Assembly (NCBI RefSeq): GCF_947503045.1
Contig: NZ_CANNCF010000001.1
Span: forward strand, 1,240,001 to 1,304,000
From: an uncultured Tateyamaria sp.
GTDB lineage: Bacteria > Pseudomonadota > Alphaproteobacteria > Rhodobacterales > Rhodobacteraceae
Reading direction: 5' to 3'
DNA length: 64,000 nt
This document shows positions 55,578 to 64,000 of the stretch, piece after piece. Every line of letters starts with the position of its first letter. Within the stretch, counting starts at the first letter, position 1. Both the position numbers and the translations under genes were made by a program. The notes beneath the pieces were generated by a model that made no database searches, was not told the DNA's origin, and saw nothing but the letters and a program-made list of their open reading frames with translations.

Positions 55578-55955
55578 ATGGAAGATCTGATCAGGCTCGG
55601 GCAGGACTTCGTTCGGGCAATGCAAGCGCGCGAGGGCATCGCGCATGTCGATGCGACCTATGCCGAAAACGCAGAATCCGTCGAAGCCGTGGTGCCCCCG
55701 GCACGCGATGTCCGGATCGCCAAGGGCCGCGAGGCGATCAAGGCGAAACGCATCGATTGGGTGGCCGCGCACGAGATCAACCGCCTCGAGGTCGACGGCC
55801 CCTATGTGCACCCGCCGACAAGGTTCAGCGTGCGTTACGAGGCCGATGTGACCCACAAGGAAACGGGTCAGAATATGACCTTGCGCGAAATCGCCATCTA
55901 CACGATCCGCGACGACAAGATCGTGCGCGAAGAATTCTTCGTGCAGCCGAGATAG
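55578..55955 (+). CDS. NTF2-like (SnoaL-type) protein
   Basis: A 125-residue protein with the NTF2-like layout: an N-terminal helix (EDLIRLGQDFVRAMQAREGI), the GREAIKAKRIDWVA segment and a beta sheet ending TIRDDKIVREEFFVQP. Family members include polyketide cyclases and many uncharacterised small enzymes or binding proteins. ATG at 55578 follows AGAGGAGG. It precedes the leucine operon promoter and probably does not belong to that operon. Confidence 0.8.
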   Translation: MEDLIRLGQDFVRAMQAREGIAHVDATYAENAESVEAVVPPARDVRIAKGREAIKAKRIDWVAAHEINRLEVDGPYVHPPTRFSVRYEADVTHKETGQNMTLREIAIYTIRDDKIVREEFFVQPR

Positions 55956-56027
55956 GCCGACCGCCAGTCTCTCGCACGACACCGCCCGCGTACACGCCCT
56001 TGTGGCCGCGCCATCCCACATGGATAC

Positions 56028-56070
56028 TGGACAAAAGATCGTTCACATTATATTAATGAACGAGCGTTCA
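56028..56070 (+). promoter_or_regulatory. Promoter and TetR-like operator of the leucine operon
   Basis: A -35-like TGGACA (56028-56033) and -10-like TATTAA (56051-56056) with 17 bp between them are followed by the palindrome TGAACG-AG-CGTTCA at 56057-56070; a third CGTTCA half-site lies at 56040-56045. The operator would cover the transcription start. Spacing and symmetry suit a TetR-family repressor such as those known for leucine/isovalerate genes; the regulator itself is not in the window. The ivd start lies 20 bp downstream. Confidence 0.62.
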
Positions 56071-56090
56071 ATAAATCGGGGAGGTGCTGC

Positions 56091-57254
56091 ATGTTCACCC
56101 ATTCCATGGCCTTTGATCTGGGCGAAGACGTCAATGCGTTGCGCGACATGGTGCACCGCTGGGCGCAAGAGCGCATCAAGCCGATGGCCGCCGAGATTGA
56201 CGCCACAAACACCTTTCCGCCCGCGCTGTGGACCGAAATGGGCGAATTGGGCCTCTTGGGTATCACGGTCGAGGAAGAGTTCGGCGGCGCAGCCATGTCC
56301 TACCTCGCCCATACCGTCGCCATCGAGGAAATCGCACGGGCCAGCGCCTCGGTTTCGCTGTCCTATGGCGCGCATTCCAACCTGTGTGTGAACCAGATCA
56401 AGCTGAATGGCACGCCCGAGCAAAAGGCGAAATACCTGCCCGGCCTGATAAGCGGTGAACATGTGGGCGCGCTTGCGATGTCCGAAGCGGGCGCCGGATC
56501 GGACGTCGTGTCGATGAAACTGAGCGCCGAAAAGCGCAATGACCGCTACATCCTGAACGGCACGAAATACTGGATCACCAACGGCCCCGACGCCGACACG
56601 CTGGTGGTCTATGCCAAGACCGACCCGGAGGCGGGCCCCAAGGGCATCACCGCCTTCCTGATCGAAAAGTCCATGACCGGCTTTTCCACGTCTCCCCATT
56701 TCGACAAGCTGGGCATGCGCGGCTCGAACACGGCCGAGCTGATCTTTGAGGATGTCGAAGTCCCCTTTGACAACGTGCTGGGGATCGAGGGGCGCGGCGT
56801 GGCTGTGCTGATGTCGGGCCTTGATTACGAACGGGTGGTGCTTGCGGGCATCGGCCTTGGCATCATGGCCGCAAGCATGGACGAAATCATGCCCTACATG
56901 GCCGAGCGCAAACAGTTCGGCCAGCCCATCGGATCCTTCCAGCTGATGCAGGGCAAGATTGCCGACATGTACACGGCGATGAATTCGGCGCGGGCTTACG
57001 TCTACGAGGTCGCCAAGGCCTGTGACCGGGGCACCGTGACCCGGCAGGACGCCGCCGCCTGCTGCCTTTATGCCTCCGAGGAGGCGATGAAACAGGCCCA
57101 TCAGGCCGTCCAGGCTATGGGCGGCGCCGGGTTCCTCAACGACGCACCCGTCGCGCGCATCTTCCGCGACGCCAAACTGATGGAGATCGGCGCGGGCACC
57201 TCAGAAATCCGGCGCATGCTGGTGGGGCGCGAACTGGTCACGGCGATGGGCTGA
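56091..57254 (+). CDS. ivd: Isovaleryl-CoA dehydrogenase
   Basis: A 387-residue flavoprotein that dehydrogenates isovaleryl-CoA in leucine degradation. Acyl-CoA dehydrogenase core: [17 protein letters not shown] and [19 protein letters not shown]. The catalytic Glu is at the unusual isovaleryl-specific position (Glu247 in [11 protein letters not shown]) and the general position near the C-terminus is not acidic; this supports IVD over short-chain enzymes. ATG at 56091 follows GGGGAGG. It leads the operon with mccB, mccA and HMG-CoA lyase. Confidence 0.95.
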   Translation: MFTHSMAFDLGEDVNALRDMVHRWAQERIKPMAAEIDATNTFPPALWTEMGELGLLGITVEEEFGGAAMSYLAHTVAIEEIARASASVSLSYGAHSNLCVNQIKLNGTPEQKAKYLPGLISGEHVGALAMSEAGAGSDVVSMKLSAEKRNDRYILNGTKYWITNGPDADTLVVYAKTDPEAGPKGITAFLIEKSMTGFSTSPHFDKLGMRGSNTAELIFEDVEVPFDNVLGIEGRGVAVLMSGLDYERVVLAGIGLGIMAASMDEIMPYMAERKQFGQPIGSFQLMQGKIADMYTAMNSARAYVYEVAKACDRGTVTRQDAAACCLYASEEAMKQAHQAVQAMGGAGFLNDAPVARIFRDAKLMEIGAGTSEIRRMLVGRELVTAMG

Positions 57255-57526
57255 TGCCACGCTCCGTCCTCATCACGACATCCGTTCTGGTGGTGCTGGC
57301 CGGTATGGCAGGATTCTGGCTGGGCCAGCGACAGGTGACCCTCGACGCAACCGGGATCATCAACGCGGTCGCCGCGCGGCATGTGGCAGAACATGGCGGC
57401 GCCGTGACCGACTGCCTCGGCTGGGCGGGGGAAGGGGCGCACGTGTTTCGGGTCAAATGCGGCGATGTCACCTATCACGTGGACCGCTTTGGCGCGGTGC
57501 GCGTCGCGCCGGAGGACGAGCTGTGA
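57254..57526 (+). CDS. Small membrane-anchored protein within the leucine operon
   Basis: A 90-residue protein with an N-terminal hydrophobic helix (about 6-24, VLITTSVLVVLAGMAGFWLG) and a soluble part with two cysteines (DCLGWAGE and VKCGDV). It shares one base with the ivd stop (TGATG) and overlaps the acyl-CoA synthetase start by four bases (GTGA), so it is expressed with both. I do not recognise the family. Small periplasm-facing anchor is the most that can be said. Confidence 0.7.
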   Translation: MPRSVLITTSVLVVLAGMAGFWLGQRQVTLDATGIINAVAARHVAEHGGAVTDCLGWAGEGAHVFRVKCGDVTYHVDRFGAVRVAPEDEL

Positions 57527-58992
57527 ACATGGCCGCCCAATGCCTTGTCCATCCCGCCGATCAGGTGGCGATCATCGACCTCACCGGTGCCTGCCATGAC
57601 GTGACCTATGGTGCCTTGGCCGAGATGAGCGATTGGCTCGCGCGCGCACTCGCAGCACAAGTCCAGCCCGGAGATCGCGTCGGTGTGCTCCTGTCGCAAT
57701 CGCCATGGTGCGCGGCGGCCCATCTCGCAATCTGGAAAATCGGCGCGATTTCAGTGCCTTTTTTCAAACTCTTCAAGCAAGATGCGCTGCGCTCGCGGAT
57801 CATGGATTCCGGTCTGTCCCTCGTGTTGACCGACAGCGAGGGCGCTGATCTGGTGGGCGATCTCGCTCCTTGTTGGCACGCAGAGACAGCGGGAATCGCA
57901 GGCGACCCTGTTCCGGTATTCGCGGCGGATAACGACACGCCCGCCGTGCTGATCTACACCTCCGGCACAACGGGTACGCCAAAGGGCGCGCTGCACGGGC
58001 ACGGCGTGCTTGACGGTCATCTGCCCGGCGTAGCGCTCAGCCATAATGATCTCGGCCAGCCCGGCGATTGCCTCTGGACCCCGGCGGACTGGGCGTGGAT
58101 CGGCGGGCTGTTTGACGTGCTGATGCCCGGCCTTGCGCTTGGCGTGCCGGTCGTGGCGGCGCGCATCCCGAAATTTACACCCGAAGAGTGCATCAGGATC
58201 ATCTCACAAGGTGCTGTCAAAAATGTGTTTTTCCCACCAACCGCGCTGCGCATGCTGAAATCGAACGGGGTCGAAATCCACGGCCTGCGCTCGGTCGCGA
58301 GCGGAGGTGAGCCACTGGGTGCCGAGATGCTCGCCTGGGGTCAACGCGCGCTTGGGCTGACCATAAATGAATTTTACGGGCAAACCGAATGCAACATGGT
58401 GATCAGCAGTTGTTCTGCACGATACCCGGCGCGGCCCGGTTATATGGGGCGGCCAGTGCCCGGTTTTGATGTTCAGGTCATTGACGCCGACGGCAAAATA
58501 ACGGACGGCGAGGGCGATATAGCGGTCAGGCGCGGCGCACCGTCGATGATGCTGCGTTATTGGCAGCGCCCCGAGGAAACGGCCCAGAAGTTCCGCGGCG
58601 ACTGGATGCTGACCGGCGACCGGGGCCAACAAGACGGAGGCTTTGTCCGTTTTGTTGGACGCGACGATGACGTCATCACCTCAGCCGGATACCGCATTGG
58701 CCCCGCCGAGATCGAGGATTGTCTGATGACCCACCCGGACGTCGCCACAGTGGGGGTGGTGGGCAAACCCGACCCGCTGCGCACCGAGATTGTCAAAGCC
58801 TATGTAGTGCGTCGCGCAGGCGCGCAGGTCGACGCAGGCAGGTTGCAGGATTACGTCAAAGAACGCCTTGCAAGCTATTCATACCCAAGGGAAATCACTT
58901 TTGTTGATGCCCTGCCCATGACCGTAACGGGCAAGGTGATCCGCAAGGACCTCAAGGCCCGCGCCGCCGCCGAAACAGGAGACTCGCCATGA
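57523..58992 (+). CDS. AMP-dependent acyl-CoA synthetase
   Basis: A 489-residue ANL-superfamily enzyme. Motifs: [15 protein letters not shown] (P-loop-like), YGQTECNM and a C-terminal segment with [13 protein letters not shown] (catalytic Lys). It activates a carboxylic acid to its CoA thioester through an adenylate. In this operon a short branched acid such as isovalerate, or acetoacetate released by the pathway, would fit, but neither is proven. GTG at 57523 has GGAGG at proper spacing; ATG at 57529 is the alternative. It overlaps mccB by four bases. Confidence 0.9.
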   Translation: MNMAAQCLVHPADQVAIIDLTGACHDVTYGALAEMSDWLARALAAQVQPGDRVGVLLSQSPWCAAAHLAIWKIGAISVPFFKLFKQDALRSRIMDSGLSLVLTDSEGADLVGDLAPCWHAETAGIAGDPVPVFAADNDTPAVLIYTSGTTGTPKGALHGHGVLDGHLPGVALSHNDLGQPGDCLWTPADWAWIGGLFDVLMPGLALGVPVVAARIPKFTPEECIRIISQGAVKNVFFPPTALRMLKSNGVEIHGLRSVASGGEPLGAEMLAWGQRALGLTINEFYGQTECNMVISSCSARYPARPGYMGRPVPGFDVQVIDADGKITDGEGDIAVRRGAPSMMLRYWQRPEETAQKFRGDWMLTGDRGQQDGGFVRFVGRDDDVITSAGYRIGPAEIEDCLMTHPDVATVGVVGKPDPLRTEIVKAYVVRRAGAQVDAGRLQDYVKERLASYSYPREITFVDALPMTVTGKVIRKDLKARAAAETGDSP

Positions 58993-60593
58993 AACTCACT
59001 TCGCAGGCGCTGCCCTCATCCGAGACGTTCCGCACCAACCGCGCCGCTCATCTGGAGGCGTTGGAGGTGGTGCGCGCAGCCGCTGAAACAGCGGCAGCCG
59101 GCGGCGGTGAGGCGTCGCGCGAACGCCATGTCTCCCGCGGCAAGATGCTGCCGCGTGAGCGGGTCGCTAACCTGCTCGATCCCGGCTCTCCCTTTCTTGA
59201 GGTCGGCGCGACGGCGGCGCATGGCCTCTATGACGGCGCTGCGCCCTGTGCGGGCGTGATCGCGGGCATCGGGCAGGTCATGGGGCAGGACGTGATGGTC
59301 ATTTGCAACGATGCGACGGTCAAGGGCGGCACCTATTACCCGATGACCGTCAAAAAGCACCTGCGCGCACAGGAGATTGCCGAACAGAACCATCTGCCCT
59401 GCGTCTACCTTGTCGATAGCGGCGGCGCGAACCTGCCCAATCAGGATGAGGTGTTTCCGGATCGCGACCATTTCGGACGTATCTTTTTCAATCAGGCGCA
59501 GATGAGCGCCAAGGGCATCGCGCAGATCGCTGTGGTCATGGGGTCCTGCACGGCAGGCGGGGCCTATGTGCCTGCGATGTCGGATGTGACGATCATCGTG
59601 AAGGAACAGGGCACCATCTTTCTGGCCGGTCCGCCCTTGGTCAAGGCCGCCACGGGCGAGGTGGTCACTGCCGAGGCACTGGGCGGGGGCGATGTGCACA
59701 CGCGCCTGTCCGGCGTGGCGGATTATCTGGCCGAGGATGACGCCCACGCGCTGGCGCTGGCACGCAGAAGTGTCGCAAACCTTAACCTTTGCAAACCCGA
59801 CACGGTCACTTTGCAAAGTCCGGAAGACCCCGCATACGACCCCGAAGAGATCCTGGGCGTTGTCCCCGGTGATCTGCGCACGCCTTACGACATTCATGAG
59901 GTCATCGCGCGCGTCGTTGATGGCTCCCGCTTTGATCCGTTCAAGGCGCGGTTCGGGGAAACGCTGGTCTGCGGTTTCGCCCATATTATGGGCTGTCCTG
60001 TGGGCATCATCGCCAACAATGGCGTGCTGTTTTCCGAAGCTGCACAGAAGGGCGCGCATTTCATAGAGCTGTGCAGTCAGCGCCGTATCCCTTTGGTGTT
60101 CCTGCAAAATATCACGGGCTTCATGGTCGGCCAAAAGTACGAAAACGAAGGGATCGCGCGCCACGGTGCCAAGATGGTGACTGCTGTGGCCACCACTTCG
60201 GTGCCCAAGATCACGATGCTGGTGGGCGGGTCCTTCGGGGCTGGAAACTACGGCATGGCGGGGCGCGCCTATTCTCCGCGGTTCCTGTGGTCATGGCCCA
60301 ACAGTCGCATCTCGGTCATGGGTGGGGCGCAGGCCGCAGGGGTGCTGGCCACCGTCAAGCGCGATGCGATCGAGCGCAAGGGCGGCGCATGGTCTGCGGA
60401 TGAGGAAGCGGCATTCAAGCAGCCGACCATCGACATGTTCGAGGAACAGTCCCACCCGCTTTATGCCTCTGCCCGGTTGTGGGATGACGGTGTGATCGAC
60501 CCGCGCCGCGCCCGCGAGGTGCTGCACCTGTCGCTGCGCACCGCCCTCAACGCCCCCATCGAGGAGACACGCTTTGGCCTGTTCCGGATGTGA
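58989..60593 (+). CDS. mccB: Methylcrotonyl-CoA carboxylase, carboxyltransferase subunit
   Basis: A 534-residue biotin-dependent carboxyltransferase subunit, transferring CO2 from biotin to 3-methylcrotonyl-CoA. The crotonase-like halves are visible: [60 protein letters not shown] and [21 protein letters not shown]. The GGANLPNQ and FPD features are typical of methylcrotonyl rather than propionyl enzymes. ATGA overlap with the synthetase gene. mccA follows after one unknown gene. Confidence 0.95.
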   Translation: MKLTSQALPSSETFRTNRAAHLEALEVVRAAAETAAAGGGEASRERHVSRGKMLPRERVANLLDPGSPFLEVGATAAHGLYDGAAPCAGVIAGIGQVMGQDVMVICNDATVKGGTYYPMTVKKHLRAQEIAEQNHLPCVYLVDSGGANLPNQDEVFPDRDHFGRIFFNQAQMSAKGIAQIAVVMGSCTAGGAYVPAMSDVTIIVKEQGTIFLAGPPLVKAATGEVVTAEALGGGDVHTRLSGVADYLAEDDAHALALARRSVANLNLCKPDTVTLQSPEDPAYDPEEILGVVPGDLRTPYDIHEVIARVVDGSRFDPFKARFGETLVCGFAHIMGCPVGIIANNGVLFSEAAQKGAHFIELCSQRRIPLVFLQNITGFMVGQKYENEGIARHGAKMVTAVATTSVPKITMLVGGSFGAGNYGMAGRAYSPRFLWSWPNSRISVMGGAQAAGVLATVKRDAIERKGGAWSADEEAAFKQPTIDMFEEQSHPLYASARLWDDGVIDPRRAREVLHLSLRTALNAPIEETRFGLFRM

Positions 60594-60625
60594 TGGATGG
60601 ATGCTGGCAACAGCAGGAAAGGACG

Positions 60626-61321
60626 ATGACAATGTTTGGTGCTGACAAGATCATTGGAAAGCTCAGCGCGGCCGTGCAGGGGATCGAATTGCCCAAGTTG
60701 GGCAAGGATGTCGAGATCCCGGTCTACGTGGTCCACAACTCTTTGGACGCCGAGGACTATTTTTTCATCTTCGACTTCGAGCAATTTGTCGAATCCTCAC
60801 GTCAGGGCCTGTTCGCGCGCCCGAAACTTCGCGTGTGGGCCGGGCGCGATGACTTTTCCCGAACCGAATTTGCCCGCCAGTTTCGTCGAAGCTTTGCCCG
60901 GGAATTCGACATTGCCCGCGCGCAATTGGAAGCACAGGGCGAACGCAAGACCGGCTGGTTCGGATTCCTGAAAAACACGTTTGGAGAGTTGAAGGGCGCG
61001 TCTTTGGGCTCTTTCCTTTCCAACCTTGTTCTTTTGGCAGCGACGACGACCGGCAAGGCGGTCTTGGCCCAAATCCTGCCCACCTCGTGGATGACGTCGC
61101 GGTCGGATGCGCAAAAGCTGGATGCGGCGATTGACGAAACGCAGACCAAAGTGGACGCGGCCCTCGGCGCGCTGACCATCACATTGCATGCCGAATTGAT
61201 GGAGCATGCATTCAAGGACGGCGGGTCCGGGCGGCGTTCGGGACTGGAGCGCGATGCGTGGCCTTTGCCCGCTTATGTGAGACAACACTTGCACGACGGA
61301 AAATCAGGGGCTTGGTGGTAA
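60626..61321 (+). CDS. Unknown protein between mccB and mccA
   Basis: A 231-residue protein without signal peptide. One hydrophobic stretch (about 128-150, SFLSNLVLLAATTTGKAVLA) could be a membrane helix or a buried helix; the N-terminal third is beta-rich (VYVVHNSLDAEDYFFIFDFEQ), and a coiled-coil-like segment follows at about 165-185. I do not recognise the family. ATG at 60626 follows AGGAAAGGA, and its stop overlaps the mccA start (TAATG). Being inside the carboxylase operon, it may be linked to carboxylase assembly or membrane attachment, but this is only context. Confidence 0.68.
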   Translation: MTMFGADKIIGKLSAAVQGIELPKLGKDVEIPVYVVHNSLDAEDYFFIFDFEQFVESSRQGLFARPKLRVWAGRDDFSRTEFARQFRRSFAREFDIARAQLEAQGERKTGWFGFLKNTFGELKGASLGSFLSNLVLLAATTTGKAVLAQILPTSWMTSRSDAQKLDAAIDETQTKVDAALGALTITLHAELMEHAFKDGGSGRRSGLERDAWPLPAYVRQHLHDGKSGAWW

Positions 61322-63258
61322 TGTTTGACAAAATCCTGATCGCGAACCGGGGCGAGATTGCCTGCCGGGTGATGGAAACGGCGCAATCCATGGGCGTGGC
61401 TTGCGTGGCCGTTTACTCGGACGCTGATGCGCGCGCCAAACATGTCGCGATGGCGGACGCCGCCGTGCACATCGGGGCAAGCCCGCCTGCGGAAAGCTAT
61501 TTGCGCGGCGATGTGATCATTCAGGCCGCTTTGGACACGGGCGCGCAGGCGATCCATCCCGGTTATGGCTTTCTGTCCGAGAACCCGGATTTTGTGGAGG
61601 CCGTCGCGGCGGCCGGGCTGACCTTTATCGGCCCATCGGCGCAAGCGATCCGCGCCATGGGCCTCAAGGATGCCGCCAAGGCGCTGATGGTCGAGGCGGG
61701 TGTGCCCGTCGTGCCGGGCTATCACGGGGCGGATCAGGATGACGATCTGCTGGCGGGCGAGGCGGCCAAGATGGGCTATCCCGTTCTCATCAAGGCGGTT
61801 GCCGGAGGTGGCGGCAAGGGCATGCGGCTGGTCGAGGAGCCGAGTGGTTTTGCCGACGCGCTTGCCAGTGCCCGCAGCGAGGCCAAGACCGCTTTTGGCA
61901 ATGCGGATGTACTGGTTGAGAAATTTGTGACGCACCCGCGCCATATCGAAGTGCAGGTCTTTGGCGATGGTACCCGCGCGGTGCATCTGTTCGAACGCGA
62001 CTGTTCACTGCAGCGCCGCCATCAGAAGGTGATCGAGGAAGCGCCAGCCCCCGGCATGACGCCCGAGATGCGGTCGGCCATGGGCGCGGCGGCGGTCAAG
62101 GCGGCGGAGGCTATTGGCTACAAGGGTGCGGGGACGGTCGAGTTTATCGTCGATGGCTCTGGCCCGCTGCGTGCCGATGGTTTCTTTTTCATGGAAATGA
62201 ACACGCGTCTGCAGGTCGAACACCCGGTGACCGAGGCGATCACCGGTGTTGATCTGGTGGAATGGCAGTTGCGCGTGGCCGCCGGTGAGCCGTTGCCTGC
62301 ATCCCAGGATGACCTCAGCATCAACGGCCATGCGTTCGAGGCGCGCCTCTATGCCGAGGATGTGCCTGCGGGGTTTCTGCCGGCGACCGGCACGCTGACC
62401 CATTTGCAGTTTCCCGACACTGCCCGCGCCGACAGCGGCGTACGGGCAGGGGATGCGATCAGCCCGTTTTATGACCCGATGATTGCCAAGGTGATCACCC
62501 ATGGGCCGACCCGCGACGTGGCCCTGCGCCGCCTGTCGCAGGCGCTGGCGCAGACCCAGGTTGCGGGCACGGTGACGAACCTTGCCTTTCTGGGAGCACT
62601 TGCGGGGCATGCGGGCTTTGGCCGGGGCGAGGTGGATACCGGGCTGATCGCGCGCGATCTGGACGGGCTGACAGCGATGCCAGACCCAAACCCGCGCCAC
62701 GCGGTGGCAGCGGCCATGGCGGTGGCGGGCCTTGATGCCGCAAGCGGGACAACCGGGTTTTCCTTGTGGAGCCCGTTGCGCCGCGCGGTGCCGCTGGCGC
62801 TTGGCGATACCGTGCTTGACGTTCATGTCGAGGTGCTGGGCCCGGATGCGCAGCGCTGGCATGTGGAAGGGACGACCCTGACCGCAGAACAGCGGCAGGG
62901 GCGGTGGAATATCGATGGGCAGCCCAAACCGGATGTCGATGTCGCGGGTGGCATTGCCACGGTATTTGATCACTACGGCGTCGCTTACCGCGCCATCGAC
63001 CTTCTGGATGTGGCTGCAAGTGCCGCAGGTGACGGCAACCTGATCGAGGCGCCGATGCCCGGTCTGGTCAAGATGATGTTCGCAACTCCGGGCGCAAAGG
63101 TTGCAAAGGGCGACAGATTGGCCATTCTGGAAGCCATGAAGATGGAACACGCCCTGCTGGCCCAACGCGACGGGATTGTCGCCGAAGTGCTGGCCGACAC
63201 TGGTGAACAGGTCAGCGCGGGCGCGGCCCTTGTCCGGCTGGAAGATGCGGAGACATGA
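61321..63258 (+). CDS. mccA: Methylcrotonyl-CoA carboxylase, biotin carboxylase/carrier subunit
   Basis: A 645-residue protein that carboxylates biotin with ATP and bicarbonate and carries it to MccB. The N-terminal biotin carboxylase has ILIANRGEIACRVMETA, KAVAGGGGKGMRLVEEP (ATP-grasp) and GTVEFIVDGSG; the C-terminal carrier domain shows the biotin Lys607 in LEAMKMEHAL. Length normal. Start ATG shares one base with the upstream stop. It pairs with mccB two genes upstream. Confidence 0.96.
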   Translation: MFDKILIANRGEIACRVMETAQSMGVACVAVYSDADARAKHVAMADAAVHIGASPPAESYLRGDVIIQAALDTGAQAIHPGYGFLSENPDFVEAVAAAGLTFIGPSAQAIRAMGLKDAAKALMVEAGVPVVPGYHGADQDDDLLAGEAAKMGYPVLIKAVAGGGGKGMRLVEEPSGFADALASARSEAKTAFGNADVLVEKFVTHPRHIEVQVFGDGTRAVHLFERDCSLQRRHQKVIEEAPAPGMTPEMRSAMGAAAVKAAEAIGYKGAGTVEFIVDGSGPLRADGFFFMEMNTRLQVEHPVTEAITGVDLVEWQLRVAAGEPLPASQDDLSINGHAFEARLYAEDVPAGFLPATGTLTHLQFPDTARADSGVRAGDAISPFYDPMIAKVITHGPTRDVALRRLSQALAQTQVAGTVTNLAFLGALAGHAGFGRGEVDTGLIARDLDGLTAMPDPNPRHAVAAAMAVAGLDAASGTTGFSLWSPLRRAVPLALGDTVLDVHVEVLGPDAQRWHVEGTTLTAEQRQGRWNIDGQPKPDVDVAGGIATVFDHYGVAYRAIDLLDVAASAAGDGNLIEAPMPGLVKMMFATPGAKVAKGDRLAILEAMKMEHALLAQRDGIVAEVLADTGEQVSAGAALVRLEDAET

Positions 63259-63920
63259 TCACCCTGCACCATTGCCCGCAGACCCGCTCGATGCGCACGC
63301 TGTGGCTGCTGAACGAGTTGGACGTGCCCTTTCGCCTTGTGGTCCACCCGTTCGACAAATCGCTGCGCCGCCCTGAGTTTTTGTCGGTGAGCCCGGCAGG
63401 GCGTGTGCCCGCCCTTGAAATCGACGGCGAGCGGATGTTCGAGACGGGCGCGATCACCGAATACCTGTGCGAGCGCTACAGCCCCGACCGGCTTGGGCGC
63501 AGTGCCGCCAGCATGGACCGCATGGCATGGCTGGTCTGGGTGCATTTTGCTGAAACCATCAGCCAGCATGTCGCAGCCCTGACCCAGCAACATGTCGCCC
63601 TTTACGAGGATCACATGCGCAGCCCGATTGTCATGAAGATCGAGGCCGCGCGGGTCAAGAAATGCTATGACGCGATCGAGGCGCGCCTGTCCACGCCGCT
63701 GGAAAACCGCGACTATCTGCTGACATCCGGTTTCTCTGCCGCCGACATTTCGGTTGGGCAGGCGGTCTATATGGCGCGCCATTTCGCGACGCTGGAGGAT
63801 CACCCCGAAACTGCGCGCTGGTTCGAACGGATCAGCGAACGTGCTGCGTTTCAGGCCAGCCTGCCCGATGGCGATGGCGGTCTTTATGACAGGGATTTCT
63901 ATCCGGCTTGGGAGGGTTAA
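63255..63920 (+). CDS. Glutathione S-transferase
   Basis: A 221-residue GST. The N-terminal thioredoxin-like domain (TLHHCPQTRSMRTLWLLNELD, with PALEIDGERMFETGAITEYL providing the glutathione site with the Glu-Thr pair) is followed by an all-helical domain. The Ser in PQTRSMR is a likely activator of the thiol. It overlaps mccA by four bases and precedes HMG-CoA lyase, so it belongs to the leucine operon; a role in detoxifying or isomerising a pathway intermediate is a guess. Confidence 0.87.
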   Translation: MITLHHCPQTRSMRTLWLLNELDVPFRLVVHPFDKSLRRPEFLSVSPAGRVPALEIDGERMFETGAITEYLCERYSPDRLGRSAASMDRMAWLVWVHFAETISQHVAALTQQHVALYEDHMRSPIVMKIEAARVKKCYDAIEARLSTPLENRDYLLTSGFSAADISVGQAVYMARHFATLEDHPETARWFERISERAAFQASLPDGDGGLYDRDFYPAWEG

Positions 63921-64000
63921 GTGCTAGGGTCAGTCGAAATTTACGAAGTGGGTCCGCGCGATGGCCTGCAGAACGAAACACGCGAGATTGCGGTGGCCGA
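63921..64000 (+). CDS. Hydroxymethylglutaryl-CoA lyase, 5' end only
   Basis: The first 26 residues are visible: MLGSVEIYEVGPRDGLQNE and onwards. GPRDGLQNE is the opening signature of the HMG-CoA lyase (TIM-barrel, metal-dependent) that splits HMG-CoA into acetoacetate and acetyl-CoA, the last step of leucine degradation. The start is GTG directly after the GST stop, with GGAGGG upstream. The window ends inside the gene, so the active Cys and remaining motifs are unseen. Confidence 0.87.
   Translation, partial: MLGSVEIYEVGPRDGLQNETREIAVA

Overview
The window reads as chromosomal DNA of a high-GC alphaproteobacterium of the Rhodobacterales, most likely the marine roseobacter group. The reasons are the CobS/CobT cobaltochelatase pair, the fused PntA, the DUF3422, DUF1993 and DUF2256 proteins, the leucine-degradation (liu) operon layout, and the dense packing with many ATGA stop/start overlaps. 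I saw no rRNA, tRNA, CRISPR array, prophage or intact insertion sequence.

Layout. 1-5.2 kb (minus): a truncated Xaa-Pro aminopeptidase, then cobT, a racemase-fold protein without its catalytic cysteines, and cobS. 5.4-17.8 kb: housekeeping and uncharacterised genes, including a J-domain protein, BolA, a DUF4177 protein, a thioesterase, a methyltransferase, gatB, an M15-like peptidase next to an exported partner, a TPR-like protein, a lytic transglycosylase, a lipoprotein hydrolase, an SDR and a DUF1993 protein. 17.8-27.4 kb: aminopeptidase N, a photolyase/cryptochrome with a DUF2256 zinc-ribbon partner, malate synthase G with a GlcG-like protein, a class-I glutamine-amidotransferase-type hydrolase, a degenerate REP-associated transposase (RAYT) and an ICMT-type methyltransferase. 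27.5-32.2 kb: the proton-translocating transhydrogenase pntAB and a DUF3422 membrane protein. 32.2-33.9 kb: a gene-poor stretch with a cupin and a DinB protein. 33.9-45.5 kb: a dipeptide-type ABC transporter (binding protein and two permeases on minus, fused ATPase on plus) facing an SDR, an ArgE-like deacetylase, a D-amino-acid-oxidase-type flavoprotein and two tandem M20 aminoacylases. Together they look like an uptake and hydrolysis module for peptides or N-acylated amino acids. 45.6-55.4 kb: a lipid A-core glycosyltransferase, waaA, moaA, a lipoprotein, an AlkD-like protein, glmS, glmU, a phosphoglycolate phosphatase and a DegT-type aminotransferase. 55.6-64 kb (plus): an NTF2-like protein and then the leucine/isovalerate operon (ivd, small membrane protein, acyl-CoA synthetase, mccB, unknown gene, mccA, GST, HMG-CoA lyase running off the end), led by a promoter with a palindromic operator.

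The most interesting signal is a family of 22-23 bp palindromes, each with the header GTAAGGCG. Five copies lie at 22276, 22485, 26820, 35910 and 35980. One contains the stop codon of the RAYT gene, one is embedded in the coding end of the photolyase, and an inverted pair sits between the binding-protein gene and the first permease gene of the ABC transporter. The RAYT has lost the first His of its HUH motif and its Tyr nucleophile, so this looks like a REP/RAYT system whose transposase is degenerate or repurposed. Other leads are the racemase-fold protein without catalytic Cys between cobS and cobT, a possible peptidoglycan hydrolase/periplasmic partner pair at 11.4-12.7 kb, two uncharacterised genes inside the liu operon, and clear operator-like palindromes before glcB and ivd.
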